Assembly (NCBI GenBank): GCA_016296635.1
Contig: JAEDIZ010000001.1
Location: 20,764-84,763 of the forward strand
DNA: 64,000 bases
Direction of reading: 5' to 3'
Source of the DNA: Oscillospiraceae bacterium
GTDB taxonomy: Bacteria; Bacillota; Clostridia; Oscillospirales; Oscillospiraceae
The notes below the pieces were generated by a model, which was given only the letters and a program-made list of their open reading frames with translations, had not been told where the DNA came from and made no database searches. A program made the translations under genes and the position numbers. This document shows, piece by piece, positions 44,226-54,709 of this stretch; position 1 is the stretch's first letter; each line of letters begins with the position of its first letter.

Positions 44226-44690
44226 TTGCGGGGCGCAGAAAAAAGCCTTCCCCACCGGGGAAGGTGGCGCGGAGCGCCGGATGAGGGTCAACCCCACGCC
44301 ATTGGCGTGGTAAAAAATCGAAAATCATAGGAAACGGATTCTGACTCGCTAAGAGCCGCCCTGCGGGCGGTTGCTCGCTGGATGCCGCTGCGGCGGCGAT
44401 GCCGCGCCAGTGTGCACGCAAGCTCAGAATGACACCGTTTCCTGGTTTCTGCGTATGGAATATCGGACGGCAGGGGCAAGCCCCTGCCCTACAAAAAACA
44501 TTACCGTAGGGGCGGGCATCGCCCGCCCGACAGTATCAAAAATTTTGCAAAAGCCGCAAACTTGCAGGTGCCGACCTCTCCGCCTCGCGACTGCTCGGCA
44601 ACTCCCCTGAAAGGGGAGGCAGGATTCACGTATCCGATGAAATGCCGCACCTGTAGGGAACGCTGTCCGCAGCGTTCTACCCAGCAAGCA
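44226..44690. repeat. Palindromic repeat mosaic before walR
   Basis: The largest mosaic, filling the 506-base gap with no gene. Modules: GCCTTCCCCACCGGGGAAGG (about 44245); CCACGCCATTGGCGTGG (about 44294-44310); GCCGCCCTGCGGGCGG; GGGGCAAGCCCCTGCCC (about 44474); GTAGGGGCGGGCATCGCCCG (about 44507); CTCCCCTGAAAGGGGAG (about 44602-44618); GAACGCTGTCCGCAGCGTTC (about 44657-44676). Some modules are in the opposite orientation to copies in other gaps. Confidence 0.75.
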
Positions 44691-44724
44691 TAAAAATCAC
44701 CCCCAAAAAGGAGGATTTCATACC

Positions 44725-45426
44725 ATGGAAGAAAAGAAAACCGTACTGATCGTCGAGGACGAACGGGCGATCGTGGAAATTCTGAAATTTAATCTCATGC
44801 GTGAGGGCTACAACACGCTCGAGGCACTGGATGGCGAGGCGGGACTGAATCTTGCGCAGACCGCCGACCCCGATCTTATTCTGCTGGATGTGATGCTGCC
44901 CAAGATGAACGGCTTCGAGATCTGCAGCCGTCTGCGTGAGGGCGGCTTCGCCATGCCCATCATCATGCTGACCGCCCGCGAGGAGGAAGCCGACAAGGTG
45001 TTCGGGCTGGAATCCGGCGCGGACGACTACATGACCAAGCCCTTCTCCATGCGCGAGCTGATGGCTCGCGTCAAGGCCAACATCCGCCGTCGTTCCTTCG
45101 ATCTCGGCGCCCGCGCCTCGGCAGGAGTGCTGGTGGAAGCCTGTGGCATCGTGATCGACCCCGCCACCTTCTCCGTTTCCAAGGACGGCGAAAGCGTCGA
45201 TCTGACGCAGAAGGAATACGATCTGCTGCTCTACCTCATCAAGGAGCGCGGCAAGGTCTTTACAAGAGAGGATCTCATGCAGAAGGTCTGGAACTATGAC
45301 TATTTCGGCGATATGCGCACCGTGGATGTGACTGTCCGCCGTCTGCGCGAGAAGATCGAGGCGGATCCCGGCAAGCCGGAGCGCATCATGACCAAGCGCG
45401 GCGTGGGCTACTATTTCGCTCCCTGA
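44725..45426 (+). CDS. walR: OmpR-family response regulator, WalR type
   Basis: A 233-residue two-component regulator. The receiver domain has the acidic pair EDE at 11-13, phospho-acceptor D55 (LILLDVMLPK) and TKPF; the C-terminal winged helix ends in TVDVTVRRLREKIE...RGVGYYF. It is followed by a HAMP/PAS histidine kinase and two YycH/YycI-like genes, the WalRK arrangement that governs wall turnover. PhoP/ResD-type regulators look similar; the gene order decides the name. Confidence 0.83.
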   Translation: MEEKKTVLIVEDERAIVEILKFNLMREGYNTLEALDGEAGLNLAQTADPDLILLDVMLPKMNGFEICSRLREGGFAMPIIMLTAREEEADKVFGLESGADDYMTKPFSMRELMARVKANIRRRSFDLGARASAGVLVEACGIVIDPATFSVSKDGESVDLTQKEYDLLLYLIKERGKVFTREDLMQKVWNYDYFGDMRTVDVTVRRLREKIEADPGKPERIMTKRGVGYYFAP

Positions 45427-45465
45427 CGCCTTATCCCTGCAAATTTCCGACTAAGGGGGTATCCT

Positions 45466-47214
45466 ATGCGATCGTTACGCATGAAAATGGTCATGATCAT
45501 GGTCATTCTGATTTTGGCCCTGATGACCGTCATCGGCGCGTTTCTGATGACCGGCGTCAGCAACTTCTATATCTCCCAGTTCTATGTGCAGATGGAAAGA
45601 ACCTTCTCGCCGGAGTTCATCCAGCGCCTGCAGACAATCGCCGCGCAGGAGGACGCCTCTTTACAGATGAAGGAGCTTCTCATGGCGCAGGCAGGACTTT
45701 CCATCGACATCAACACCCGCAATGTCTATATTCTCGATGACATGGGGCAGGTCTTGGAAAGCTCCGATCAGAAAAACGACGTTGCGATCACGCAGAATGT
45801 GCTGTCGGCCATGAATGGGGAAGTCGGTCAGACCAGTTCCGTGACCGACGACTTCATGGATCTTGCTGTGCCGGTGGACGGCGGCGAGATGCGCTACATT
45901 GCCTATATCGTGGACAACCGCGCCACCGTGGACGCGCTGACCGGCGAGCTTCTGACCATCATCATCCGCGCGCTGGCCCTCGGCCTTCTGATCTGTATTG
46001 TGCTTTCATTCCTGCTGGCGCGGATTCTGATTACGCCGATTCAGGCGCTGACCGTCGGCACAAAGCAGGTCGCTGCCGGTGATTATACCCAGCGCATCGA
46101 AGTCGACAGCAACGATGAGATCGGCACGCTGACCCGGAACTTCAACTACATGGCGAAGGTTCTGGAGGACACCATTTCCGAAGCCGAAAACGAGCGCAAC
46201 AAGCTCTCCACACTTTTCCTGCACATGACGGACGGCGTGGTGGCATTCTCCGCAAGCGGCGCTCTGATCCACTCCAATCCCGCCGCAACGCAGATGCTGC
46301 AGCGGTCCATCGATCCCACCACCACCTTTGACGAGATTTTCGGCACGGAGGCGGAACTTGACACGCTGCTGACACTCAAGAAGCCCCAGTATCTTGAGGC
46401 GCAGAAAACCGCCGGAGACCGGGAGCTGGAGCTTTTCATGGCGCCCTTCTCCGCCGATCAGACCGACGGCGGCGTCATGGTCGTCATCCACGATGTCACT
46501 GAGCAGCGGCGCAGCGAGCAGCTCCGGCGCGAATTTGTCGCCAATGTTTCCCATGAGCTGCGTACCCCGCTGACCAATATCAAATCCTACGCGGAAACCA
46601 TCCAGTCCGCCGGCGATGAGCTGCCGAAGGATTTACATGATCACTTCATGGGCGTCATCATCGGCGAGGCCGACCGCATGACACGCATCGTGCAGGATCT
46701 TCTGACCCTCAGCCGCATTGACTACGGAAAGATGGAAATGAACATTTCCCGGTTTTCCTTTGCCGCCGCCGTGCAGCATGTCTATGAGGCCTCGAAGCTC
46801 AATGCCGAGCAAAACCACGGCCACACGCTGCTGTTCACCTGCGAGGAAAACATCCCCGATGTCAATGGCGACCGGGAGCGCATCGAGCAGGTCATCACCA
46901 ACATTGTTTCCAACTCCATCAAGTACACACCCGACGGCGGCCGTATCGAGATCGCTGTCGGCAGAGCCGGGGCCGGCGTTTTCGTCCGCGTCAGCGACAA
47001 CGGCATCGGTATCCCGGAAAAGGATCTGCCGCGGCTGTTTGACCGCTTCTACCGCGTGGACAAGGCGCGCTCTCGCGAATCCGGCGGCACGGGTCTCGGC
47101 CTTTCCATCGCCAAGGAGATTCTCAATCAGCACAAGGGCGATATCCGCATCGAATCCGAGTACGGCAAGGGCACCATCGTGACCATCACGCTGCCCGCTG
47201 CTCTGAATCCGTAG
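45466..47214 (+). CDS. walK: Sensor histidine kinase, WalK type
   Basis: A 582-residue membrane kinase: TM1 (about 10-30), an extracellular sensor (about 31-155), TM2 (about 163-185), a HAMP domain, a PAS-like domain (about 255-350), the dimerisation domain with phospho-His near residue 363 (VSHELRTPLTNIKSY), and an ATPase domain with N box (ITNIVSNSIKYTPDGG), DNGIGIP and GGTGLGLSIAKEI. It starts 39 bases after walR and is its partner. Confidence 0.87.
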   Translation: MRSLRMKMVMIMVILILALMTVIGAFLMTGVSNFYISQFYVQMERTFSPEFIQRLQTIAAQEDASLQMKELLMAQAGLSIDINTRNVYILDDMGQVLESSDQKNDVAITQNVLSAMNGEVGQTSSVTDDFMDLAVPVDGGEMRYIAYIVDNRATVDALTGELLTIIIRALALGLLICIVLSFLLARILITPIQALTVGTKQVAAGDYTQRIEVDSNDEIGTLTRNFNYMAKVLEDTISEAENERNKLSTLFLHMTDGVVAFSASGALIHSNPAATQMLQRSIDPTTTFDEIFGTEAELDTLLTLKKPQYLEAQKTAGDRELELFMAPFSADQTDGGVMVVIHDVTEQRRSEQLRREFVANVSHELRTPLTNIKSYAETIQSAGDELPKDLHDHFMGVIIGEADRMTRIVQDLLTLSRIDYGKMEMNISRFSFAAAVQHVYEASKLNAEQNHGHTLLFTCEENIPDVNGDRERIEQVITNIVSNSIKYTPDGGRIEIAVGRAGAGVFVRVSDNGIGIPEKDLPRLFDRFYRVDKARSRESGGTGLGLSIAKEILNQHKGDIRIESEYGKGTIVTITLPAALNP

Positions 47215-47217
47215 GCG

Positions 47218-47366
47218 CACCTTCATGTCGATTGGATTGGCGTACGGAATATCGGCTTTCCGCGCCTGCGGCGTGGGAATGACCCTCATCCGTCAGCGCT
47301 TTGCGCTGCCACCTTCCCCAAGGGGACGGCTTCTGCGGCGCGATGATCAATCGCGCCCTACAATAG
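47218..47366. repeat. Palindromic repeat block inside the walRK-yycHI operon
   Basis: Modules related to the block at 44226-44310 but inverted: GACCCTCATCCG, CAGCGCTTTGCGCTG, CCACCTTCCCC, and GATCAATCGCGCCCTACAA. It separates walK from yycH, two genes that are normally adjacent. Confidence 0.7.
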
Positions 47367-47414
47367 TTTACCAATGAAACAAATGATCAAAAAGCCGTGA
47401 AAGGAGGCTCGTCC

Positions 47415-48686
47415 ATGGGAAGAAAAATACTGGAAACCCTCAAAAGCATCATCCTCGTGCTTCTTGCCGCGGCGATCCTCGTTCTGACGGTTCTGGCGCT
47501 GCCGGTCAAAACCCTGCGGCAGACGCCGTGGCTTGCACGGTTGGTCAAGCCCATCGCCTCTTATGTCGGTCTGAGCGAGGCGGAGCTGACCTACACCGCC
47601 GCGGGCTCCGCCGTGCTTCCCGGTGCGGCGCAGCCTCTGCTGATCTCCGTCATGCAGGAAACCGGCAGACAGAGCTTCCAATATGATTTTTCCGCGCTGG
47701 ACGCCGCTTTTGAGCAGTACGGCAGCGCGCTTGGTCAGGCGCTGGACTCCGCTGATGTGCTGCAGCCGGCAGAGCAGGAGGATTTTCTCCGGGCGCTCGG
47801 CGGCACCGGCATCGTTTTCCGCTATCCTTCGCCGCTTTCTCCCGCGCTGACCGCCGCATGGCTCGGCGCGCAGGCGCCCGATCTGCAGTCGCCTGCGGAC
47901 TGGTATCTGCTGGCGCCGGAGGGCGATACGGTGCGGCTTTATCTGATGGGGGAGGAGATCTTTTCCGCTTCCACAAGGCTTCCGTCCCAGCAGCTTGAAA
48001 CGCTGATGCAGGGCAGCATGCCGGACGGCAGCTTCTTCGCGTTTGAGGATAGCTCCGGAAAATACACCCGGCTCGACGGACTGTCGCTCATTCAGCCGCG
48101 CATGCCGCAGATTTTGACAGCCGCAGCGCAAAATCCCTGCGAGGCCCGCTATATCGCTTCCATGGCAGCGCTTCTCGGCTTCAACCCTTACGGTGACGCC
48201 CGCTTTGTAGACTCCGACGGTACCACCAGCTTTTCCGAGCCGGGCAGCACCTTGTCCGTTTCCGCGCAGGGTGTCGTTACGCTGCGCTGCGACGCTGCGC
48301 AGTCCCGTTTCCTTGCTGCCTCCACGGCGCAGGATGCGCGTGTGGAAGCCGCCCGCGCCCTTCTTTCGCAGATCGCCGCCTCGACCGGGGATGCCCGGCT
48401 CTATCTGTGCGGCTATGAGGAACAGGGCAATGACGCCGTCTGCCGCTTCAGCTATTATCTGTCCGGCGCAAAGATTTCGCAAAGCGGAAAAACCGCCGAG
48501 GTGCGCTTCTCCGGCAATGCCGTTTCGCAGGCGCAGATCCAGCTTCGAAGCTACACGCTTTCTGACCAGTCTGTCTATCTGCTTCCCGCTGCGCAGGCCG
48601 CTGCCATCGTTCAAAAGGGCAGTATGTTGGAGGTTCTGTACGCAGACACCGGTGAGGATGCGCTGCAGGTCAACTGGAGAGCCTGA
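47415..48686 (+). CDS. yycH: YycH-like membrane-anchored regulator
   Basis: A 423-residue protein with one N-terminal membrane helix (about 9-29) and a large extracytoplasmic region. Sequence motifs are weak, but position after walK, topology and pairing with a YycI-like gene match YycH, which modulates WalK activity. ATG 47415 has AAAGGAGG 7 bases upstream. The identification is by context and needs profile support. Confidence 0.6.
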   Translation: MGRKILETLKSIILVLLAAAILVLTVLALPVKTLRQTPWLARLVKPIASYVGLSEAELTYTAAGSAVLPGAAQPLLISVMQETGRQSFQYDFSALDAAFEQYGSALGQALDSADVLQPAEQEDFLRALGGTGIVFRYPSPLSPALTAAWLGAQAPDLQSPADWYLLAPEGDTVRLYLMGEEIFSASTRLPSQQLETLMQGSMPDGSFFAFEDSSGKYTRLDGLSLIQPRMPQILTAAAQNPCEARYIASMAALLGFNPYGDARFVDSDGTTSFSEPGSTLSVSAQGVVTLRCDAAQSRFLAASTAQDARVEAARALLSQIAASTGDARLYLCGYEEQGNDAVCRFSYYLSGAKISQSGKTAEVRFSGNAVSQAQIQLRSYTLSDQSVYLLPAAQAAAIVQKGSMLEVLYADTGEDALQVNWRA

Positions 48687-48719
48687 CGGAGCATACATTT
48701 TGGAAAAGAGGATTGATTT

Positions 48720-49550
48720 ATGTCTGCATCCAGGATCAAAAACTTAATACTGCTGATCCTGCTGCTGACAGTTGTCTGCCTTCTGATCGCCGTTGTGCCC
48801 ATCAGATATGCGCAGGTTCAGAGCCGCCGTGCGGAAAATGAGCAGCTTTCGCTGCTGCTGGCACAGTATGACATTGCGCTGGATCCCGACATCATTCCGG
48901 AGAGCGAGATCCTCTACTCCGTAGAGCTGGCGCAGAGCGAGCCTTCCGCCGCCGCAGCGGCGCTTTTGGGGCAGGACGCCGTGAAAACAGAGGATTCCAC
49001 CCGCTACGAAAGCACCTTTACCGGTGCTGCCGGTTCCGTGAGCTTTGCAACCGGCGGCGCTATTTCCGCCGAGATCATCGGGCGCGAGCGCACCGGCAAT
49101 GTGGAAAGGGATGCCCGGAAGGTGCTGCGCGCCATCGGTTTCCAACCGGATACGCTGCAGACCGTCCGCAGTGCAGGCGGCGAATACACCGTCACCGCCA
49201 CGCAGAGCCTGCTCGGCACCGCCGTTTTTTCTGACGGACTCCGGCTGCAGTATCAAGACGGCGCACTCTGCGCCATGGAGGGCATTTTTTACCCGGGAAC
49301 GGCAGAGATGACCCGGATCTCTGAACAGACCTGCATCAGCTGCGCGGATGCGCTGGTTCAGCTTCTTTCCCGCAGAAATGAACTCGGCTGGGTCGGCTCC
49401 GGCATTCTGCGGACGACGCAGGGCTTCCTTCCCTCGGAATCCGCCTCGGGCGCTGCCCGCTTCGTGCCCTGCTGGCGCATCGACACGGATACGGAAAGCT
49501 TTCTCATCAACGGCATCACCCGCGAGGTTCGGCGGATTGAAGAAGGCTGA
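48720..49550 (+). CDS. yycI: YycI-like membrane-anchored regulator
   Basis: A 276-residue bitopic protein: N-terminal membrane helix (about 7-27), then an extracytoplasmic region whose C-terminal half (WRIDTDTESFLINGITREV) looks like the YycI/PepSY-type fold. It follows the YycH-like gene by 33 bases with AAAGAGG before the ATG. YycH and YycI jointly tune WalK. The YycFG operon usually also has a yycJ/walJ phosphoesterase; none is here. Confidence 0.65.
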   Translation: MSASRIKNLILLILLLTVVCLLIAVVPIRYAQVQSRRAENEQLSLLLAQYDIALDPDIIPESEILYSVELAQSEPSAAAAALLGQDAVKTEDSTRYESTFTGAAGSVSFATGGAISAEIIGRERTGNVERDARKVLRAIGFQPDTLQTVRSAGGEYTVTATQSLLGTAVFSDGLRLQYQDGALCAMEGIFYPGTAEMTRISEQTCISCADALVQLLSRRNELGWVGSGILRTTQGFLPSESASGAARFVPCWRIDTDTESFLINGITREVRRIEEG

Positions 49551-49568
49551 TTTTGCATATGAAATCTT

Positions 49569-49776
49569 CTGCGCTCCGGAGCAATCGACTGCCCGGAGCG
49601 CAAAAAAATACGCCGGAAATTCTTCCCGGCGACAAAATTCGACTGACTTTTCGGTTTTCTCCGCTGTAAAATACAGTCACAGCTTATCCAATGCGAGCGC
49701 ACTTCGATCCTGGCAGCGATGGCTGCCGATCCACAACCCATTACCCTGACTGCATGCTGTGGTCAGGGATTCTTTT
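49569..49776 (+). terminator. Structured 3' region and terminator after yycI
   Basis: The first hairpin is GCGCTCCGG...CCGGAGCGC (about 49569-49601). A second, GATCC-TGGCAGC-GAT-GGCTGCC-GATC, lies near 49707-49732. The last, CCCTGAC...GTCAGGG (49744-49768) followed by TTCTTTTT, is the likely terminator. The 140 bases between first and last hairpin hold no ORF and could include a small RNA. Confidence 0.5.
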
Positions 49777-49790
49777 TACTCTGAAACCGC

Positions 49791-50033
49791 TCAGTATTTC
49801 AGAAATTTCCGCATCCGCACTTCCGCTCTGTGTATGGTTCTGCAGATCGTGGATTTGTTGACGCCGTACTGCCGGGCAAGCTCCGACATGTTGCGATGCT
49901 CAAGATAGTATCCCACCACGGCGCGCCGCTGTTTTTCTGTCAGCTCGGCGTCCATGACCCGTCTGAGTCTGTGCAGCTGCTGCTCCCGCGTGAGCCGCGG
50001 CCCTTCATATTCGCTAGATTCGATACTTTTCAT
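49791..50033 (-). CDS. Sigma-70 region-4-like HTH protein
   Basis: An 80-residue protein whose second half is a sigma region 4 helix-turn-helix (LTEKQRRAVVGYYLEHRNMS followed by ELARQYGVNKSTICRTIHRA). It lacks region 2, so it is not a complete sigma factor. Small proteins of this type often act as phage or mobile-element regulators. It is last of three overlapping genes, and its start lies 20 bases inside the previous gene. Confidence 0.75.
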   Translation of the reverse strand: MKSIESSEYEGPRLTREQQLHRLRRVMDAELTEKQRRAVVGYYLEHRNMSELARQYGVNKSTICRTIHRAEVRMRKFLKY

Positions 50034-50247
50034 TGCGCCAATAGCCCCTTTCGTAATAATGTGCGGTCAGCTCCTCCAGCTCGACCGCTTCCTTCCGCAT
50101 CTGACTGAGCACGGCCATTCGCCGTTTCAGCCAGAAAACCGCTTCTGCGTCCTGCGTCTTTTTCAGCTGCTGTCGAAGCTCCCGCAGCCGTTCCAGCAAA
50201 ACCGCAGCCGATTGCGCATATTCCTTTGAAAGTTCCTGCAGCGTCAT
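50014..50247 (-). CDS. Small coiled-coil protein
   Basis: A 77-residue, charged, mostly helical protein (MTLQELSKEYAQSAAVLLER, then Lys/Gln/Arg-rich heptads) of unknown function. The start at ATG 50247 has GGAG 8 bases upstream and overlaps the stop of the zinc-ribbon gene (ATGA). It is the middle gene of the three-gene cassette. Confidence 0.65.
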   Translation of the reverse strand: MTLQELSKEYAQSAAVLLERLRELRQQLKKTQDAEAVFWLKRRMAVLSQMRKEAVELEELTAHYYERGYWRNEKYRI

Positions 50248-50456
50248 AAAAGATGCTCCGGCGGCATACAGGTGCGCAGATAAGAAAGGAAATAAACCTG
50301 CGCAAACTCCTGCAGGCAATCCGGACAGATCTTTCCCCCTTCCATGTCATAATAAAGCTGGCCAACGCAGATCTCCGCTCCGCAAAGTCTGCACGCCGCA
50401 TAGATCGGCCTGCATTGCGGATCCTTTTCTTTTTCGACCCTGACCCCTTTTTTCGT
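50244..50456 (-). CDS. Small zinc-ribbon protein, probable ACG start
   Basis: A 70-residue frame with CRLCGAEIC and CPDC, a paired-cysteine zinc-ribbon pattern. A strong AAAGGAG lies at 50473-50467, and an in-frame stop at 50480-50478 closes the frame upstream. Between that stop and the cysteines there is no ATG, GTG or TTG; the codon at normal spacing from the ribosome-binding site is ACG (50456-50454). Either a rare start is used or a base is wrong or mutated. It ends in ATGA overlap with the next gene. Confidence 0.55.
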   Translation of the reverse strand, partial: TKKGVRVEKEKDPQCRPIYAACRLCGAEICVGQLYYDMEGGKICPDCLQEFAQVYFLSYLRTCMPPEHLL

Positions 50457-50530
50457 TTCGTTTCTGCTCCTTTCTTCTTAGTTCGGCACTTTCTTTGCCG
50501 TTTGATAATTACCATATATTTCCATATCCG

Positions 50531-50560
50531 AGTGTACTACACGAAACGTGTGATTGTCAA
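50531..50560 (-). promoter_or_regulatory. Promoter and operator of the small-gene cassette
   Basis: On the minus strand, TTGACA (50560-50555), an 18-base spacer and TACACT (50536-50531). The spacer holds a perfect dyad, ACACGAAACGTGT (50539-50551), a likely site for the divergently encoded XRE regulator. Confidence 0.6.
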
Positions 50561-50606
50561 GAAAAAATTTCCAAAATATGGTTAATTTGAAAAAGGGGGC
50601 TATTTC

Positions 50607-50954
50607 ATGTTGGGAGCAAGGATCGCACTTCTGCGCAGTCAGAAGGCCATGAGCCAGCAGGCGCTTGCCAAGGCACTCGGCATCAGCGCCAGCGCCGTGG
50701 GGATGTATGAGCAGGGAAGGCGGGAACCGTCTTTGCAGATGGTCGTAAAACTGGCGGAGCTTTTCGGCGTATCCACGGACTATCTTCTGCGGGGAGAAAC
50801 GGTGCTGCCGGGAGATCTGGAAACGCTGCGGCAACTTTACGCGCTGACGCAGAAGGAGCTGGAGGGCGCGCTGGTTCTGAAGTGCGTAGACGGCAGCGAA
50901 AAAACCGTCGGCGCAGAGGAGCTTGCCATGACACTGGCGGCGATCCTCGGTTGA
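50607..50954 (+). CDS. XRE-family transcriptional regulator
   Basis: A 115-residue protein with an N-terminal HTH_3 domain (SQQALAKALGISASAVGMYE followed by QGRREPS) and a short C-terminal helical part. It is transcribed away from the three small genes and probably represses them through the dyad in between. A G-rich site (AAAAAGGGGG) precedes ATG 50607. Confidence 0.87.
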   Translation: MLGARIALLRSQKAMSQQALAKALGISASAVGMYEQGRREPSLQMVVKLAELFGVSTDYLLRGETVLPGDLETLRQLYALTQKELEGALVLKCVDGSEKTVGAEELAMTLAAILG

Positions 50955-51009
50955 CGAACAGAGAAGTTTTCGGTATGATAGGGGCAGGAAACGAAAAGGA
51001 GTCTGCCCC

Positions 51010-51485
51010 ATGACTGATCAGGAGCTGATGCGCGAGGCCATTGCGCTGGCAAAAGAGGCGTATGCGGATGACGAAGTGCCCATCGGCTGCGTCATCGCAA
51101 AAGACGGCGAGATCGTCGCCCGCGCCCGCAACCGCCGGGAAAAGGGGAAAACCGCACTTTCCCATGCGGAGCTGGACGCTATCTGCGACGCATGCCGTAC
51201 GCTCGGCGGCTGGCGGTTATGGCAATGTACGCTCTATGTCACGCTGGAGCCCTGCCCCATGTGCGCCGGTGCGATTCTCAACGCCCACATCCCGCGGGTT
51301 GTTTTCGGCGCGGCCGATCCCAAAAACGGCGCCTGCGGCTCGCTGGTGGATGTGCTGCATCTGCCGGGCAGCTTTCAGCCGGAGGTGGAAGGCGGTCTGA
51401 TGGCAGACGAATGTGCCGCGCTGCTGTCCGACTTTTTCCGTATGCTCCGGGAAAGAAAGAAAACTCAACCGATCGAGGAACCGCA

Positions 51486-51489
<4 letters not shown>
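51010..51489 (+). CDS. tadA: tRNA-specific adenosine deaminase
   Basis: A 159-residue deaminase that makes inosine at tRNA wobble position 34. The zinc/catalytic motifs HAELDA and EPCPMCAGAIL are intact. AAAAGGAG precedes ATG 51010. It overlaps rsmG by 4 bases (ATGA), an uncommon pairing for rsmG, which usually follows mnmG. Confidence 0.96.
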
Positions 51490-54048
<2,559 letters not shown>

Positions 54049-54087
54049 GCCAATCCAATCCATCCGGATTTTTCAGACAATACAGAC

Positions 54088-54136
54088 AGCAGACCGCAGT
54101 CCGGCTACCCCTCCGGCTGCGGTCTGCTATCTTTTT
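54088..54136 (+). terminator. gdhA terminator
   Basis: AGCAGACCGCAG and CTGCGGTCTGCT form a 12-bp stem with an inner CCGG...CCGG pairing, then TTTTTTT. Confidence 0.88.
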
Positions 54137-54220
54137 TTCTGCCGCAGAGCAATCGGTTTGCATTTGCACGCATTTTCCTGTATGATAGAAAAAATAAAAT
54201 CTGGAGGAGGCGCATATACC

Positions 54221-54526
54221 ATGCAGAAAGAAAAGGAAAAAAAGCACAGCAGACGAATTGACACCATTATAGATAAGGTCGAACTGTTCCTCCGCAATAT
54301 TTTTGTTGTGACGGCATCGGTTCTGTTTCTGATCTCCATTTTCTCCGGCCATTCAAACGGCACGCTGAAATTTGTTGCCTATCTTTGCGGCATGGCCGCC
54401 TACATCTGCGAATATCTGCATCTGACCAAGGACTTTCACGAAAAGATTCCCCATGACGAGCTGTTCATGGTGTATTGCTTTGCGCCCTTGTATCTGCTCA
54501 TGGGCATCAGCTATCTGCTGCATTGA
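54221..54526 (+). CDS. Small membrane protein, unknown function
   Basis: A 101-residue protein with a basic N-terminus, then three hydrophobic segments (about 25-43, 50-65, 82-100). The start at ATG 54221 is behind GGAGGAGG; upstream in-frame codons lie in the spacer. It is monocistronic between terminators. I do not recognise the family. Confidence 0.65.
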   Translation: MQKEKEKKHSRRIDTIIDKVELFLRNIFVVTASVLFLISIFSGHSNGTLKFVAYLCGMAAYICEYLHLTKDFHEKIPHDELFMVYCFAPLYLLMGISYLLH

Positions 54527-54563
54527 GAAGGCCACGGCAGTCACTTTCAGCAAATAACCACCG

Positions 54564-54591
54564 GGAGAGAAGCACTGCTTCTCTCCTTTTC
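54564..54591 (+). terminator. Terminator after the small membrane-protein gene
   Basis: GGAGAGAAGC and GCTTCTCTCC form a 10-bp stem with a 3-base loop, then TTTTCTTTT. Confidence 0.85.
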
Positions 54592-54616
54592 TTTTCCAAA
54601 AAGCGGACTAATCCGT

Positions 54617-54645
54617 TTGCATACCGGGGCAAAATGTGGTAGACT
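54617..54645 (+). promoter_or_regulatory. Promoter of the FemAB-type gene
   Basis: TTGCAT (54617-54622), a 17-base spacer and TAGACT (54640-54645). Confidence 0.5.
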
Positions 54646-54709
54646 AAAATGAATTAGTATCATCTGCCGCTCCTTTCCGGGGCGAGCTTTCAAAATACGG
54701 AGAAGTGCA

